This document shows, piece after piece, positions 1-6,983 of a stretch of 16,305 nucleotides of DNA. Position 1 is the first letter of the stretch. The number at the start of each line of letters is the position of its first letter. The position numbers and the translations under genes were made by a program. The notes under the pieces were generated by a model that was not told the DNA's origin, did no database searches, and saw only the letters and a program-made list of their open reading frames with translations. Source of the stretch: Phytoactinopolyspora endophytica (lineage in GTDB: Bacteria > Actinomycetota > Actinomycetes > Jiangellales > Jiangellaceae); contig NZ_ML142852.1 of NCBI RefSeq assembly GCF_004138495.1, forward strand, positions 463,430-479,734, in the 5' to 3' direction.

Positions 1-1189
1 CGTGGCGCAGCAATGTGCGCACGTCGGCGTCGGTGTTCGTCGGCGGCTGGGCGAACACCGCTGTCACCGCCGCTCCGGTCGCGCGTAGCAGCTCGATCGC
101 GAACACCCCCGGATCCTCACCCGCGACGGCTGCGGCCTCCGCGACCGTCAGCCCCTCAGTGTCGCGGTACGCGTCGTGCGGGGCGCCGCCGATCGTGGCG
201 CGGTCGAACACATCCGCAACCTTCGAGAACCACTCGTCCCGCAAGCCGCGCACCACCTCCGGCTCGCCAAGCCGCTCCACCAGCACCGACGGCGCCAGCG
301 CCTGTAACTCCGGCGGCAGCAACGGCAGGGTCAGCAGGGTGAACCCACGCAGATACGGGTACGAGTCGAACGTGACGTCCACGCCGTCCTCACGCGCGGT
401 CTCGACCAGCTCGATGAGCATGTTCGCTGGGCCGTGAAGGTGCGACACATGCACCGCCACCCCCGTCCTCGTAGCGATCTGGTGGACCTCGTCGATCCCG
501 ACCCAGGCTTCGGCCTCGTACCCGCGCATGTGCGTCACATACGGCCGTCCCGCCGCCGCCAGCGGCTCGGCCACCGCGGCCAGCTCGTCGACATCGGCGT
601 ACAGACCGGGCGCATAATGCAACCCCGTCGACAACCCGCACGCACCGTCGGCCAGACCCTGCTCGACCCTGCGTACCAGCTCCCGCAGCTGTCCCCTGTC
701 CAGCTGCGGTTGCAGCCCCGCGACGTCGTAACGCAACGTGGCGTGCGGCAACAGATGCGCGGTGTTCACCCGAACCCGGCCATCCAGCAACGTCCGGTAT
801 TCCCCCAGGCCAAGCCCGCCAACGACCCACTCCGGGTCCGCGGAGCCGTTGATCCCCGCGAAGTACTCCCCCGCCCACGCCACCGCCGCCGCGCCACCCG
901 GGGCGAACGACACCCCGTCCTGCCCGGTCACAATCGTCGTCACACCCTGACGCAACAGCGCCAACTGCACCCCGTCATCGAGCACGGCGGCGTCGGCGTG
1001 CGAGTGCGCGTCCACAAACCCGGGCATCACCACCCGCCCAGCCGCATCCACCACATCCCCCGCCGGTGCATCACCCAGCCGACCGACTGCAGCGATGACG
1101 CTGCCAGTGATACCGACGTCGGCCCGCCACCCCGGCGCCCCCGTCCCGTCCACGACCAGCCCACCACGGATGATCACGTCAAAGGTCAC
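1..1189 (-). CDS. D-aminoacylase-type amidohydrolase (N-acyl-D-amino-acid deacylase family), 3' end cut by window edge
   Basis: Translation on the minus strand from GTG 1189 gives a continuous 396-residue amidohydrolase lacking its C-terminus at the window edge. It opens with the small beta-sandwich typical of the superfamily (DVIIRGGLVVDGTG, residues 4-17). The metal motif DAHSHAD follows (His62, His64), then the GACGLSTGLHYAPG block (182-195), His220 in VTHMR and His250 in VSHLHGP. These match the D-aminoacylase branch, which hydrolyses N-acyl-D-amino acids in the cytoplasm. The position of the usual zinc-ligand cysteine (GNCGxS in many members) is Asp91 in GQDGVS. The GTG start is chosen because GAGGG lies about 8 bases upstream and because it nearly abuts the IclR stop (1191-1193), implying coupling in the SDR-IclR-amidohydrolase operon. 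GTG 1177 is the alternative start. Family assignment is firm; the substrate is inferred and could be another N-acyl or cyclic amide. Confidence 0.85.
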   Translation of the reverse strand, partial: MTFDVIIRGGLVVDGTGAPGWRADVGITGSVIAAVGRLGDAPAGDVVDAAGRVVMPGFVDAHSHADAAVLDDGVQLALLRQGVTTIVTGQDGVSFAPGGAAAVAWAGEYFAGINGSADPEWVVGGLGLGEYRTLLDGRVRVNTAHLLPHATLRYDVAGLQPQLDRGQLRELVRRVEQGLADGACGLSTGLHYAPGLYADVDELAAVAEPLAAAGRPYVTHMRGYEAEAWVGIDEVHQIATRTGVAVHVSHLHGPANMLIELVETAREDGVDVTFDSYPYLRGFTLLTLPLLPPELQALAPSVLVERLGEPEVVRGLRDEWFSKVADVFDRATIGGAPHDAYRDTEGLTVAEAAAVAGEDPGVFAIELLRATGAAVTAVFAQPPTNTDADVRTLLRH

Positions 1190-1190
1190 G

Positions 1191-1961
1191 TCAGCCCACA
1201 CCCTCGATGATTGATCGGATCTCGTCGACCGCGTCTACCAGCGTGTGCAACGGCGTGCGGTAGGCGACCGCGCTGACACTGACCGCGCCGCTGGGCCGGC
1301 TCGGCGAGGTCAGCCACACCGGCACCGCCACACATGCGACGCCGTCCTCGTTCTCCTGATCATCGACCGCGTACCCCTGCGCCCGGATACGGGCCAGCTC
1401 GTCGACGAACGCATCACATGTGGTGATCGTGTTCGTCGTACGTCGCGGCAGCCCGCCAGCGCGTACCCAATCACGCAAAGCCTGATCGGTGGGCAGGTCG
1501 AAGGACAGCAACAGCTTGCCGACCCCGGTGGCATGTGCCGGGTTGCGGCCACCGATCTCCGAGGTCAGCTTCACCGCACCAGAGGACGGGTCGACCTTGG
1601 CGCGGTAGACGATCTCGCGTCCGGCGAGGACGGCATAGTGGGCGGTCTCGCCGAACCGCTCCGTCAGCATCTCCAGCACCGGCCGGATGCGCACCTGTTC
1701 CGGGCGCTGCTCATGATGGGCGAACGCCAACCGGAGGAACTCATCGCCCAGCATGTAGCGGCCGCGTTCATCCTGCGAGGCGAACCCGATCCGGCGCAGC
1801 GCGCCCAGAGCGCGGTGAATCGTCGGCTTCGACCCGCCCACCGCCCGATGCAGCTCGTCCAGACCTGCACCGTCCGGGCGCTGGGCCAGCTCATGCAGCA
1901 CCACGAGCACCCGCTCCGCCCCGACCACGCGGCTCTCGTCGTCCGACTTCGGCGACATCAT
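1191..1961 (-). CDS. IclR-family transcriptional regulator
   Basis: This 256-residue protein has the standard IclR length and order. An N-terminal winged helix-turn-helix (about residues 14-72, including GSKPTIHRALGALRRIGF) is followed by the effector-binding domain (about 85-256) with the family signature GRNPAHATGVGKLLLSF and a C-terminal half ending in a helix. IclR proteins bind a small organic ligand and control an adjacent catabolic operon, usually with their own transcription. The start ATG 1961 overlaps the SDR stop as ATGA, with GGGG just upstream; a second ATG follows immediately at 1958. It lies between SDR and amidohydrolase in one overlapping operon, so it is probably co-expressed with its targets. 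The palindromes at 2740-2772 are the obvious candidate operator. The family call is secure; the ligand is unknown. Confidence 0.93.
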   Translation of the reverse strand: MMSPKSDDESRVVGAERVLVVLHELAQRPDGAGLDELHRAVGGSKPTIHRALGALRRIGFASQDERGRYMLGDEFLRLAFAHHEQRPEQVRIRPVLEMLTERFGETAHYAVLAGREIVYRAKVDPSSGAVKLTSEIGGRNPAHATGVGKLLLSFDLPTDQALRDWVRAGGLPRRTTNTITTCDAFVDELARIRAQGYAVDDQENEDGVACVAVPVWLTSPSRPSGAVSVSAVAYRTPLHTLVDAVDEIRSIIEGVG

Positions 1962-2716
1962 GTCCCCGCCGGACGCAACCGCAAGCCTTGCATGCCACCA
2001 TCGACCGCCAACGCGGTCCCGGTCACCGACCCGGCGGCCGGGCTTGCCAGATACACAATCGCCTGTGCCACCTCCGCCGCCGTCACCAACCTTCCGGTCG
2101 GCTGACGCTCCTGCAACGCCGCCCGTTCAGCGACCGGATCCTCGGCGTCGTTGAGTAACCGCTGCACCCACGGCGTGTCCACCGTCGCCGGGTTCACGCA
2201 GTTCACCCGGATCCCCTCGCGAACGTGATCAGCGGCCATCGCCAACGTCAACGCCAGCACCGCCCCCTTACTCGCGCTGTACAACGCCCGCCGCGTCAAC
2301 CCAGCCGTCGCCGCGATCGAGCACGTGTTCACCACCGCCGCCCGATCCGAGCGGCGCAGATACCCCAACACCGCCCGGCTCACCCGCGCGATCCCCACCA
2401 CATTCACATCCAGCACACGATGCCACTCGGCGTCGTCGTTGTCCTGCACCGTCCCCGACGCGCCGACGCCGGCGTTGTTCACCAGCACATCCACCCCGCC
2501 CAGCGCGCCCGCCGCCACATCGACAGCGCGTCGCACCGAGGCGTCGTCGCTGACATCACAGCGCACACCGCGCAGACCGTCCGGGACGGCATCCACGTCG
2601 CGGTCCAGAACCGCCACCCAGGCGCCCCGCTCCACGAACAGGCGAGCCGTGGCCAGCCCAATCCCCGACGCGCCGCCGGTCACCACCGCCGACATGCCGG
2701 CGAGATCACTCACCAC
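1958..2716 (-). CDS. Classical SDR-family NAD-dependent dehydrogenase (DHRS6-like; 2-keto-3-deoxy-L-fuconate dehydrogenase-like)
   Basis: This 252-residue classical short-chain dehydrogenase has the Rossmann motif TGGASGIG (13-20), an acidic Asp38 at the end of beta-2 suggesting NAD(H) over NADP(H), Asp54, NNAG (80-83), and the catalytic tetrad Asn105, Ser133, Tyr146, Lys150 (YSASK). The segment NPATVDTPWVQRLLNDAEDP (about 176-195) and the GRL...EVAQAIVYLASP block resemble the DHRS6-like group, which includes 2-keto-3-deoxy-L-fuconate and hydroxybutyrate dehydrogenases; this subgroup call is from memory of the family. The GTG at 2716 is preferred because AGGGTGGG lies 7-10 bases upstream; a second GTG follows, and the ATG at 2720 is out of frame. 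It is the first gene of the minus-strand operon and diverges from the lactonase. SDR membership is secure, the substrate is not. Confidence 0.93.
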   Translation of the reverse strand: MVSDLAGMSAVVTGGASGIGLATARLFVERGAWVAVLDRDVDAVPDGLRGVRCDVSDDASVRRAVDVAAGALGGVDVLVNNAGVGASGTVQDNDDAEWHRVLDVNVVGIARVSRAVLGYLRRSDRAAVVNTCSIAATAGLTRRALYSASKGAVLALTLAMAADHVREGIRVNCVNPATVDTPWVQRLLNDAEDPVAERAALQERQPTGRLVTAAEVAQAIVYLASPAAGSVTGTALAVDGGMQGLRLRPAGT

Positions 2717-2843
2717 ACATCACCCACCCTCTCGATCATGTTCTGATAGTTAGAACTATAATCTAACAATCAAAACTCCGCTCAGGCGGGCGAGCACACG
2801 CCGCACGATCGGGGAACGCGGAACACAAACAGTGAGGGGACCC
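2717..2843. promoter_or_regulatory. Divergent promoter/operator region between SDR and lactonase genes
   Basis: A markedly AT-rich patch (about 2738-2776) sits in an otherwise GC-rich window. It contains a perfect consensus -10 box TATAAT at 2757-2762 reading toward the lactonase, with no good -35. Overlapping it are two inverted repeats: GTTCT-N7-AGAAC (2740-2756), and TGATAGTTAGA-N7-TCTAACAATCA (2744-2754/2762-2772, one mismatched pair). The small palindrome TAGTT-AG-AACTA (2747-2758) is nested inside. Since an IclR gene is in the adjoining operon, the simplest inference is that IclR binds here and represses or activates both arms. Confidence 0.7.
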
Positions 2844-3899
2844 ATGTACGCATACGTCGGCTCCACCACCATGCCCACCCAGGGCGGCCCCGCCACCGGC
2901 ATCACCATCGTCGATCTCGACGGCCCCACCTCCAGCATCCACGCCACTGCCACCCACGAAGCCGTCCAACCGATGTACCTGGCCACCTCACCCAACAGGT
3001 CCGTGCTCTACGCCACCCAAGCCACCGACGAAGGCCGCATCAGCGCCTGGAGGATCGACGACAACCTCCGACTGTCCCCGCTCGGGCACCCCCGACCCAG
3101 CGGCGGCAGCACACCCTGCCACCTCTCCGTACACCCCAGCGGGCGCTACCTGCTCACCGCCAACTACACCAGCGGCACCATCGCCATACACCCCCTCAAC
3201 CACGACGGCTCTCTCGCCGAACCCAGCCACGTCCTAAGCCACCAAGGCGACGGGCCACACAAACGCCAAGACGCCGCCCACCCCCACATGATCATCACCG
3301 ACCCCGTCCACACGCCCGGACGCGGCCACATCCTCGCCGTCGACCTCGGCACCGACACCATCCACCGATACCAGCTCGACCTCGACACCGGACGCCTCAC
3401 CGAAACCGACCACATCGCCGTCCTGCCCGGCACCGGGCCACGACACCTCGCCATCCACGACCGGCACGCCTACCTCGTCGGCGAGTTGGCCTCCACCCTC
3501 ACCACCATCGACCTCGTAACCTCCCCACCCACCGTCTGCACCGAGGTCCCCACCCACGTCACCGGCGGAACCGAACCCAGCTACCCATCCGCGATCCGCC
3601 TCTCCCCCGACGGCCGCCACGTCTACGTGCTCAACCGCGGACCGAACACCATCGCGACGTTCGCCCTCGACGGACCGAAGGCCACACTCACCGCCACCAC
3701 CGACGCCGGCGGCGACTACCCCTGGGACGCCATCCTCCACGACGGGCACATGTACGTCGTCAACCAGCGCACCAGCACCCTCACCGTCTTCCACATCGAC
3801 ACCGACACCGGCATCCCACGCCCCACCGGCACTCAGCTAGACGTTCCGCATCCCGTCTGCATCTTGCCCGTCGCCCCAGGGAGCCGCCACCATGCCTGA
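2844..3899 (+). CDS. Lactonase, seven-bladed beta-propeller family (6-phosphogluconolactonase YbhE/Pgl-like)
   Basis: This 351-residue protein is built of repeating beta-propeller blades through its whole length. Family hallmarks include MYLATSPNRSVLYAT, a HLSVHPSGRYLLTANY-type blade, AAHPHMI, GTGPRHLAI, the SAIRLSPDGRHVYVLNRG blade and the terminal YVVNQRTSTLTVFHID..TG.P blade. The family hydrolyses sugar lactones such as 6-phosphogluconolactone, or is involved in lactone-linked sugar catabolism. No signal peptide is seen, so it is probably cytoplasmic. ATG 2844 is chosen because AGGGGA (2835-2840) lies just ahead; in-frame GTG 2832 would sit on that ribosome binding site but cannot be excluded. 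Its stop overlaps the next gene by 8 bases. Codon choice is strikingly ACC/CAC/GCC-rich. A role in sugar-lactone opening next to an SDR oxidation step is inference. Confidence 0.9.
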   Translation: MYAYVGSTTMPTQGGPATGITIVDLDGPTSSIHATATHEAVQPMYLATSPNRSVLYATQATDEGRISAWRIDDNLRLSPLGHPRPSGGSTPCHLSVHPSGRYLLTANYTSGTIAIHPLNHDGSLAEPSHVLSHQGDGPHKRQDAAHPHMIITDPVHTPGRGHILAVDLGTDTIHRYQLDLDTGRLTETDHIAVLPGTGPRHLAIHDRHAYLVGELASTLTTIDLVTSPPTVCTEVPTHVTGGTEPSYPSAIRLSPDGRHVYVLNRGPNTIATFALDGPKATLTATTDAGGDYPWDAILHDGHMYVVNQRTSTLTVFHIDTDTGIPRPTGTQLDVPHPVCILPVAPGSRHHA

Positions 3900-4935
3900 G
3901 CGCACGATACGCCCGAATGATCCGGCGCTACGCTGGGCCGGAGCGATCACCGTGGAACACACACCGCATTGGTCCCGGGCCTGGCGAGTGCCACACGAGC
4001 GGCTCGACCTGTTCCCCGGCGACGGTCTACGCAACCGTGCCGCCGCAGCGGCCGGCGTGCGCATCTGCTTCGCCACCGACAGCACCACCATCGCAGGCCG
4101 CATCGTCCCCGGTGACGCACCCAACGAGTTGTCCCCGATCGATCTGGTCGTCGACGGCTCCGCAACCGCCACCACGGCTGTCATTCACGACGACCGCTTC
4201 GCCTTCACCGGACTGCCCGCTACACGCAAGAACGTCGAGCTCTGGCTGCCCCAGTTCGGCGAGTTCCGCTTGCAGCACCTCTCACTCGACGCTGGCGCCA
4301 CCGTGCAAGCTGCGCGGCCAGCCGTAGCGCCGAAACTGATCACGTATGGAAGCTCCATCACCCACTGCCGCGCCGCCGCCTCCCCCACCCGCACCTGGCC
4401 CGCGATTCTCGCCCGCACCCTCGGCGTCGACCTGACCTGCCTCGGCTACGGCGGACAGGCCCACCTCGACCCCATGATCGCCCGGATGATCCGAGACCTT
4501 CCCGCCGACATCATCACCACATGCTTCGGCATCAACGTCTACGGCGGTGGCACCTTCAACACCCGCTCGTTCCTCCCCGCCGTCCTCGGCTTCCTCACCA
4601 CCATCCGCGACGGACACCCCGACATACCTATACTGGTGATCTCACCCATCTACTCACCCGGCCGCGAAGACCAACCCGGCGCCAGCGGGATGACACTGAA
4701 AGAGATCCGCGACCACGTCAAAGACGCCGTCCACCTCCTCCACCACTGCGGCGACCCTGACATCCACCTGCTCAACGGACTCGACGTACTCGGACCCGAA
4801 CACCGAGACCGTCTATTCGACAACCTGCACCCCGACGCGCACGGCTACGAACTCATGGCCGACAAGATCACGCCCGTCGTCAGACAGCTCCACCAGGCGC
4901 CGCGACTCAAAATGCACGAGCTGACGCCACCATGA
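3892..4935 (+). CDS. SGNH/GDSL-family hydrolase (two-domain esterase/lipase type)
   Basis: This 347-residue protein has an N-terminal beta-sandwich-like half (about 1-140) and a C-terminal SGNH hydrolase half (about 146-335). SGNH blocks are visible: block I YGSSIT (152-157, nucleophile probably Ser155), block II glycine in CLGYGGQAHL (Gly187/188), block III asparagine in FGINVYGG (Asn215), and block V FDNLHPDAHGY with Asp310 and His313. The layout resembles CE2-like and SGNH_hydro_3 esterases that deacylate carbohydrates or small esters. No signal peptide is visible, suggesting an intracellular enzyme. The start ATG 3892 lies inside the lactonase stop region, with GGGAG about 9 bases upstream, so the two are translationally coupled. 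Nothing looks truncated. Exact substrate is not evident; coupling to a lactonase suggests an acylated sugar or sugar-acid. Confidence 0.88.
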   Translation: MPERTIRPNDPALRWAGAITVEHTPHWSRAWRVPHERLDLFPGDGLRNRAAAAAGVRICFATDSTTIAGRIVPGDAPNELSPIDLVVDGSATATTAVIHDDRFAFTGLPATRKNVELWLPQFGEFRLQHLSLDAGATVQAARPAVAPKLITYGSSITHCRAAASPTRTWPAILARTLGVDLTCLGYGGQAHLDPMIARMIRDLPADIITTCFGINVYGGGTFNTRSFLPAVLGFLTTIRDGHPDIPILVISPIYSPGREDQPGASGMTLKEIRDHVKDAVHLLHHCGDPDIHLLNGLDVLGPEHRDRLFDNLHPDAHGYELMADKITPVVRQLHQAPRLKMHELTPP

Positions 4936-5381
4936 CAGCGTCGTCGACCTCCTCAGGCCGTTCGACCTTGTTGTGGTCCCACCACCCGCAATCTCGTCAG
5001 CATCCACACCCCGCGAGGCTGATGAGTCAACCGTGGGTCTCATGGAGGCACGAGGCCCCGCGGTCAGGTCCATTCGAAGGTGAGCACCGCGGTCCGGGTG
5101 TCCGGTTCGAAGAACAACAGAATCGCGTCCGAGCCCTGGTGCCGCCACGGGTATCCCGCCGTCGCAGCACCGCGCGGGTGCTAATGAACTTCCTCATGAC
5201 GACCCGCACGCTCTTGACCTAGCCGTCGGGTTCTGGCCTTCCGTCACCTCGCCGGATCTCTGAGCTAGCGGCCTTCACGCTCGCGTCGGTGACGGCATCT
5301 CCGAACGCCGCCGTCGAGCGCGACCATTACGAGGCGCCGTCAATCAGGCAGCATAGGTCATCAACGTGGCAGAACGGCTTC
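4936..5381. other. Gene-poor stretch after the SGNH gene
   Basis: No convincing intact gene is seen. Open frames here lack ribosome binding sites or family features. A plus-strand open stretch at about 4925-5083 reads like protein (SVVDLLRPFDLVVVPPP) but has no usable start, and a minus-strand C-terminal remnant lies at 5064-5180. The whole stretch up to 5767 looks like recombination debris. Confidence 0.5.
5064..5180 (-). pseudogene. Possible C-terminal remnant of an unidentified protein
   Basis: The minus-strand frame from after a TAG (5181-5183) to a TGA at 5064-5066 encodes 38 residues. The final part (YPWRHQGSDAILLFFEP, then DTRTAVLTFEWT before the stop) has the alternating hydrophobic pattern and codon bias of a real beta-rich C-terminus. 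There is no start codon or ribosome binding site, and upstream sequence is closed in this frame. I do not recognise the family. It could be chance, but the tryptophan/phenylalanine-rich, well-ordered end is unlike the arginine-rich shadows nearby. Confidence 0.3.
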
Positions 5382-5414
5382 GCCCCGCACCCAGCGAACG
5401 CTCAGCGGGGCTTT
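5382..5414 (+). terminator. Bipartite stem-loop with short T tract (terminator-like)
   Basis: GCCCCGC (5382-5388) pairs perfectly with GCGGGGC (5405-5411). Inside the loop AGCG (5393-5396) pairs with CGCT (5399-5402) around AA. TTT and then CT follow at 5412 onward. This is a strong intrinsic-terminator shape on the plus strand. It is about 450 bases past the SGNH stop, so it may terminate that transcript or belong to lost DNA. Confidence 0.5.
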
Positions 5415-5491
5415 CTGAACGCAGGCAACGCGCGAAGCCTTCACCGCCTGCACACCGGTAAACGTCAGTCCAGTGGGTTAGTCCTCGTTCG

Positions 5492-5540
5492 GTGACGCTC
5501 TTGCGGGCGTGTGACGCTCTTGCGGGCGCGAAAATGACAC
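5492..5540 (-). mobile_element. Probable solitary IS21-type insertion sequence end with tandem terminal repeats
   Basis: An 18-base sequence (GTGACGCTCTTGCGGGCG) occurs twice in tandem at 5492-5509 and 5511-5528, period 19. It is followed by CGAAAATGACAC; read on the minus strand this is a TGTCATTTTCGCGCCC terminus leading into two repeated boxes. IS21-family elements carry multiple short terminal repeats behind a TG...CA tip, and this G+C-rich repeat next to TGTCATTTT resembles actinobacterial members as I remember them. No istA or istB reading frame is present to the left, so only an end remains. The coding-like frame at 5540-5703 stops resembling protein exactly here. Confidence 0.4.
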
Positions 5541-5703
5541 GTGACTACAGTCAACGGCCGGCCCGGTGCAAGCTCAACGTCGACAGCCAGCGCGCCTCGG
5601 CCCATCCGGGTCGCGACAGCCCCGGAGTCGTCGGCCTGCAGCGGAGCCAGCCATTCGGGCAAGCCGGCGATGTCGGCAACTACAGTCGCCGGGTAAGAAA
5701 TCG
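5540..5703 (-). pseudogene. Fragment of an endonuclease/exonuclease/phosphatase (EEP) family gene
   Basis: The minus-strand frame reads YPATVVADIAGLPEWLAPLQ, ADDSGAVATRMGRGALAVDV and ELAPGRPLTVVTCHF. The TRMGRGAL and VVTCHL-type strings match my memory of the central part of actinobacterial EEP-superfamily phosphodiesterases, where 'THLKSKLL' usually follows. Here the sequence after VTC turns into the repeat-bearing insertion-sequence-like end, so the gene is broken there. The N-terminal part is also missing, because the SRAP gene begins on the other strand at 5768. Roughly 50 residues of a usual 300 or so remain. The family assignment is moderate; the interruption is directly visible as the change from protein-like to repeat sequence. 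Confidence 0.45.
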
Positions 5704-5767
5704 GATACATGGATACACAGATCCGGTGTTCCAGCGGTTGTCGGCGTCGTCTGGCAGGCTGAGGAGT

Positions 5768-6511
5768 ATGTGCGGACGCTACGTTGTGCGCCAGAGCGCG
5801 GATGATCTGGCCGAGGAGTTCGGGGTCGACCGTGTCGAGGTCCATGAGCGACTCGAGCCGGACTACAACGTCGCGCCCACGAAGACCTCGCCAGTAGTAC
5901 TGGCGCGCCCACCGCGAGACGCCAAGGACGCCGGTCCTGTTCGGCAGCTGCGGGTCCTGACGTGGGGTCTGGTTCCGTCCTGGGCAAAGGACCCGAAAAT
6001 CGGGAGTCGACTCATCAACGCCCGCGCCGAAACCGTGCATGAGAAGCCCGCGTTCCGCCGCGCGTTCGGGACCAGACGCCTGATCATCCCCACTTCCGGG
6101 TTCTACGAGTGGTTTCCCACTCAGCAACGCACCACGTCCGGCAAGCCGGTCAAGCAACCGTTCTATCTGCGGCCCAAAGACGAAGGGGTCCTGGCCCTGG
6201 CGGGGATCTACGAGTTCTGGCGCAACCCCGACAAGCCGCGCGATGACGACGATGCGTGGATGACCACGTTCACGATCATCACCACGAACGCAACCGATGA
6301 CGTCGGCCACATCCATGACCGCATGCCCATGACCGTAAGCCGAGACAACTGGCGGAACTGGCTCGACCCGACGATCAACGACCCCGACGATATCCACGCG
6401 CTCATGGCCCCACCACCCGCTGGCAGCCTAGACCTCTATCCGGTCTCAAAGGCCGTGAACAACGTCAAGAACAACGGCCCGGAACTCATCGAACCCCTGC
6501 CGCCGAGCTGA
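5768..6511 (+). CDS. SRAP domain protein (YedK/HMCES-like abasic-site DNA-protein crosslinking enzyme)
   Basis: This 247-residue protein begins MCGRY, the invariant SRAP N-terminus: after methionine removal, Cys2 forms a thiazolidine crosslink to abasic sites in single-stranded DNA. Other family residues are present: Asn84 and Arg86 in NARAET, Glu114 in SGFYEW, and His183 in HIHDRMP, together with NVAPT (34-38) and WGLVPSWAKD (66-75). Length suits the family. ATG 5768 is forced because Cys2 must follow Met, even though the only strong Shine-Dalgarno, GAGGAG (5761-5766), ends just one base before it; an upstream GGCAGG may help. It is monocistronic, flanked by debris on the left and a gene-poor stretch on the right. 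The role is shielding of abasic sites in single-stranded DNA, sometimes SOS-linked; no LexA box was recognised upstream. Confidence 0.95.
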   Translation: MCGRYVVRQSADDLAEEFGVDRVEVHERLEPDYNVAPTKTSPVVLARPPRDAKDAGPVRQLRVLTWGLVPSWAKDPKIGSRLINARAETVHEKPAFRRAFGTRRLIIPTSGFYEWFPTQQRTTSGKPVKQPFYLRPKDEGVLALAGIYEFWRNPDKPRDDDDAWMTTFTIITTNATDDVGHIHDRMPMTVSRDNWRNWLDPTINDPDDIHALMAPPPAGSLDLYPVSKAVNNVKNNGPELIEPLPPS

Positions 6512-6983
6512 CGCGCGTCTCCCGTCCGATAGCACTACGGGACCTACCTGCTCCACGCTCCGCACCCAAGGTTGCATGGTCCGCTTGTCGGAAAATGTCG
6601 ACCGCATGACTCGCGAGTCAATTCACCTTGATCCGGAACTCCCCGAGGCGAGTCACGAAAACAGCAGGCAGAGACGACAGCAGCAGCGCTCGAAGACTAC
6701 GACGACGCTGCCACCGCTGGAGCGCCGTACGTCAAATGATGCGGCCGGCGGCTCATGCGGCTGTGTACCTCTTGCTGCCCCCGGTTGATCGACTGCGCTG
6801 CAGCCGTCGCACTTCTCGATCTTCCTCGTCGTCGTTCATCGACGAAGACCTGGCACGTCATGGTCGCCGCTGCGGCAGCAGCGAGTTCCTCAAGGGACAT
6901 GTCATCCCCCCGGGGCTCCACGCCAAGCTGGGTCTCATGCGCGTCGCTGAGTGGCGCCCCCGTCTCGCCGCGCTAGAGGTTCT
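6512..6983. other. Gene-poor stretch between SRAP and the distal end of the regulator operon
   Basis: About 470 bases without a convincing gene. Short frames on both strands are arginine-rich or low in third-position GC. One minus-strand frame (6697-6900, starting at an ATG with sequence MSLEELAAAAAATMTCQVFV) has a marginally protein-like start but no supporting family. A weak CCCGT-N11-ACGGG hairpin just after the SRAP stop and the palindrome at 6607-6620 are the only ordered structures noticed. Confidence 0.5.
6607..6620. repeat. 14-bp perfect palindrome with a nearby half-site repeat
   Basis: TGACTCGCGAGTCA is a perfect 14-bp palindrome. Its right half recurs as GCGAGTCA at 6648-6655, about 35 bases downstream. 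It lies in a gene-free gap, so it could be a protein-binding site or a recombination or boundary scar; nothing in the flanks decides. Confidence 0.45.

Noticed and set aside
434..1210. 258-residue plus-strand frame over the amidohydrolase
   Set aside because: Arginine/proline-rich shadow; the minus-strand frame contains the full set of amidohydrolase motifs.
4932..5222. 96-residue plus-strand frame starting in an ATGA overlap with the SGNH gene
   Set aside because: Low-complexity serine/histidine/arginine composition, no ribosome binding site and no family features; the overlap is probably chance.
5492..5528. Two tandem 18-base repeats as a minimal CRISPR array
   Set aside because: The period is 19 with a one-base gap, so there is no spacer; an insertion-sequence end fits better.
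5465..6397. 310-residue minus-strand frame antisense to SRAP
   Set aside because: Its upper two thirds mirror the well-supported SRAP gene; only the 5540-5703 part has independent protein character and is listed as a fragment.
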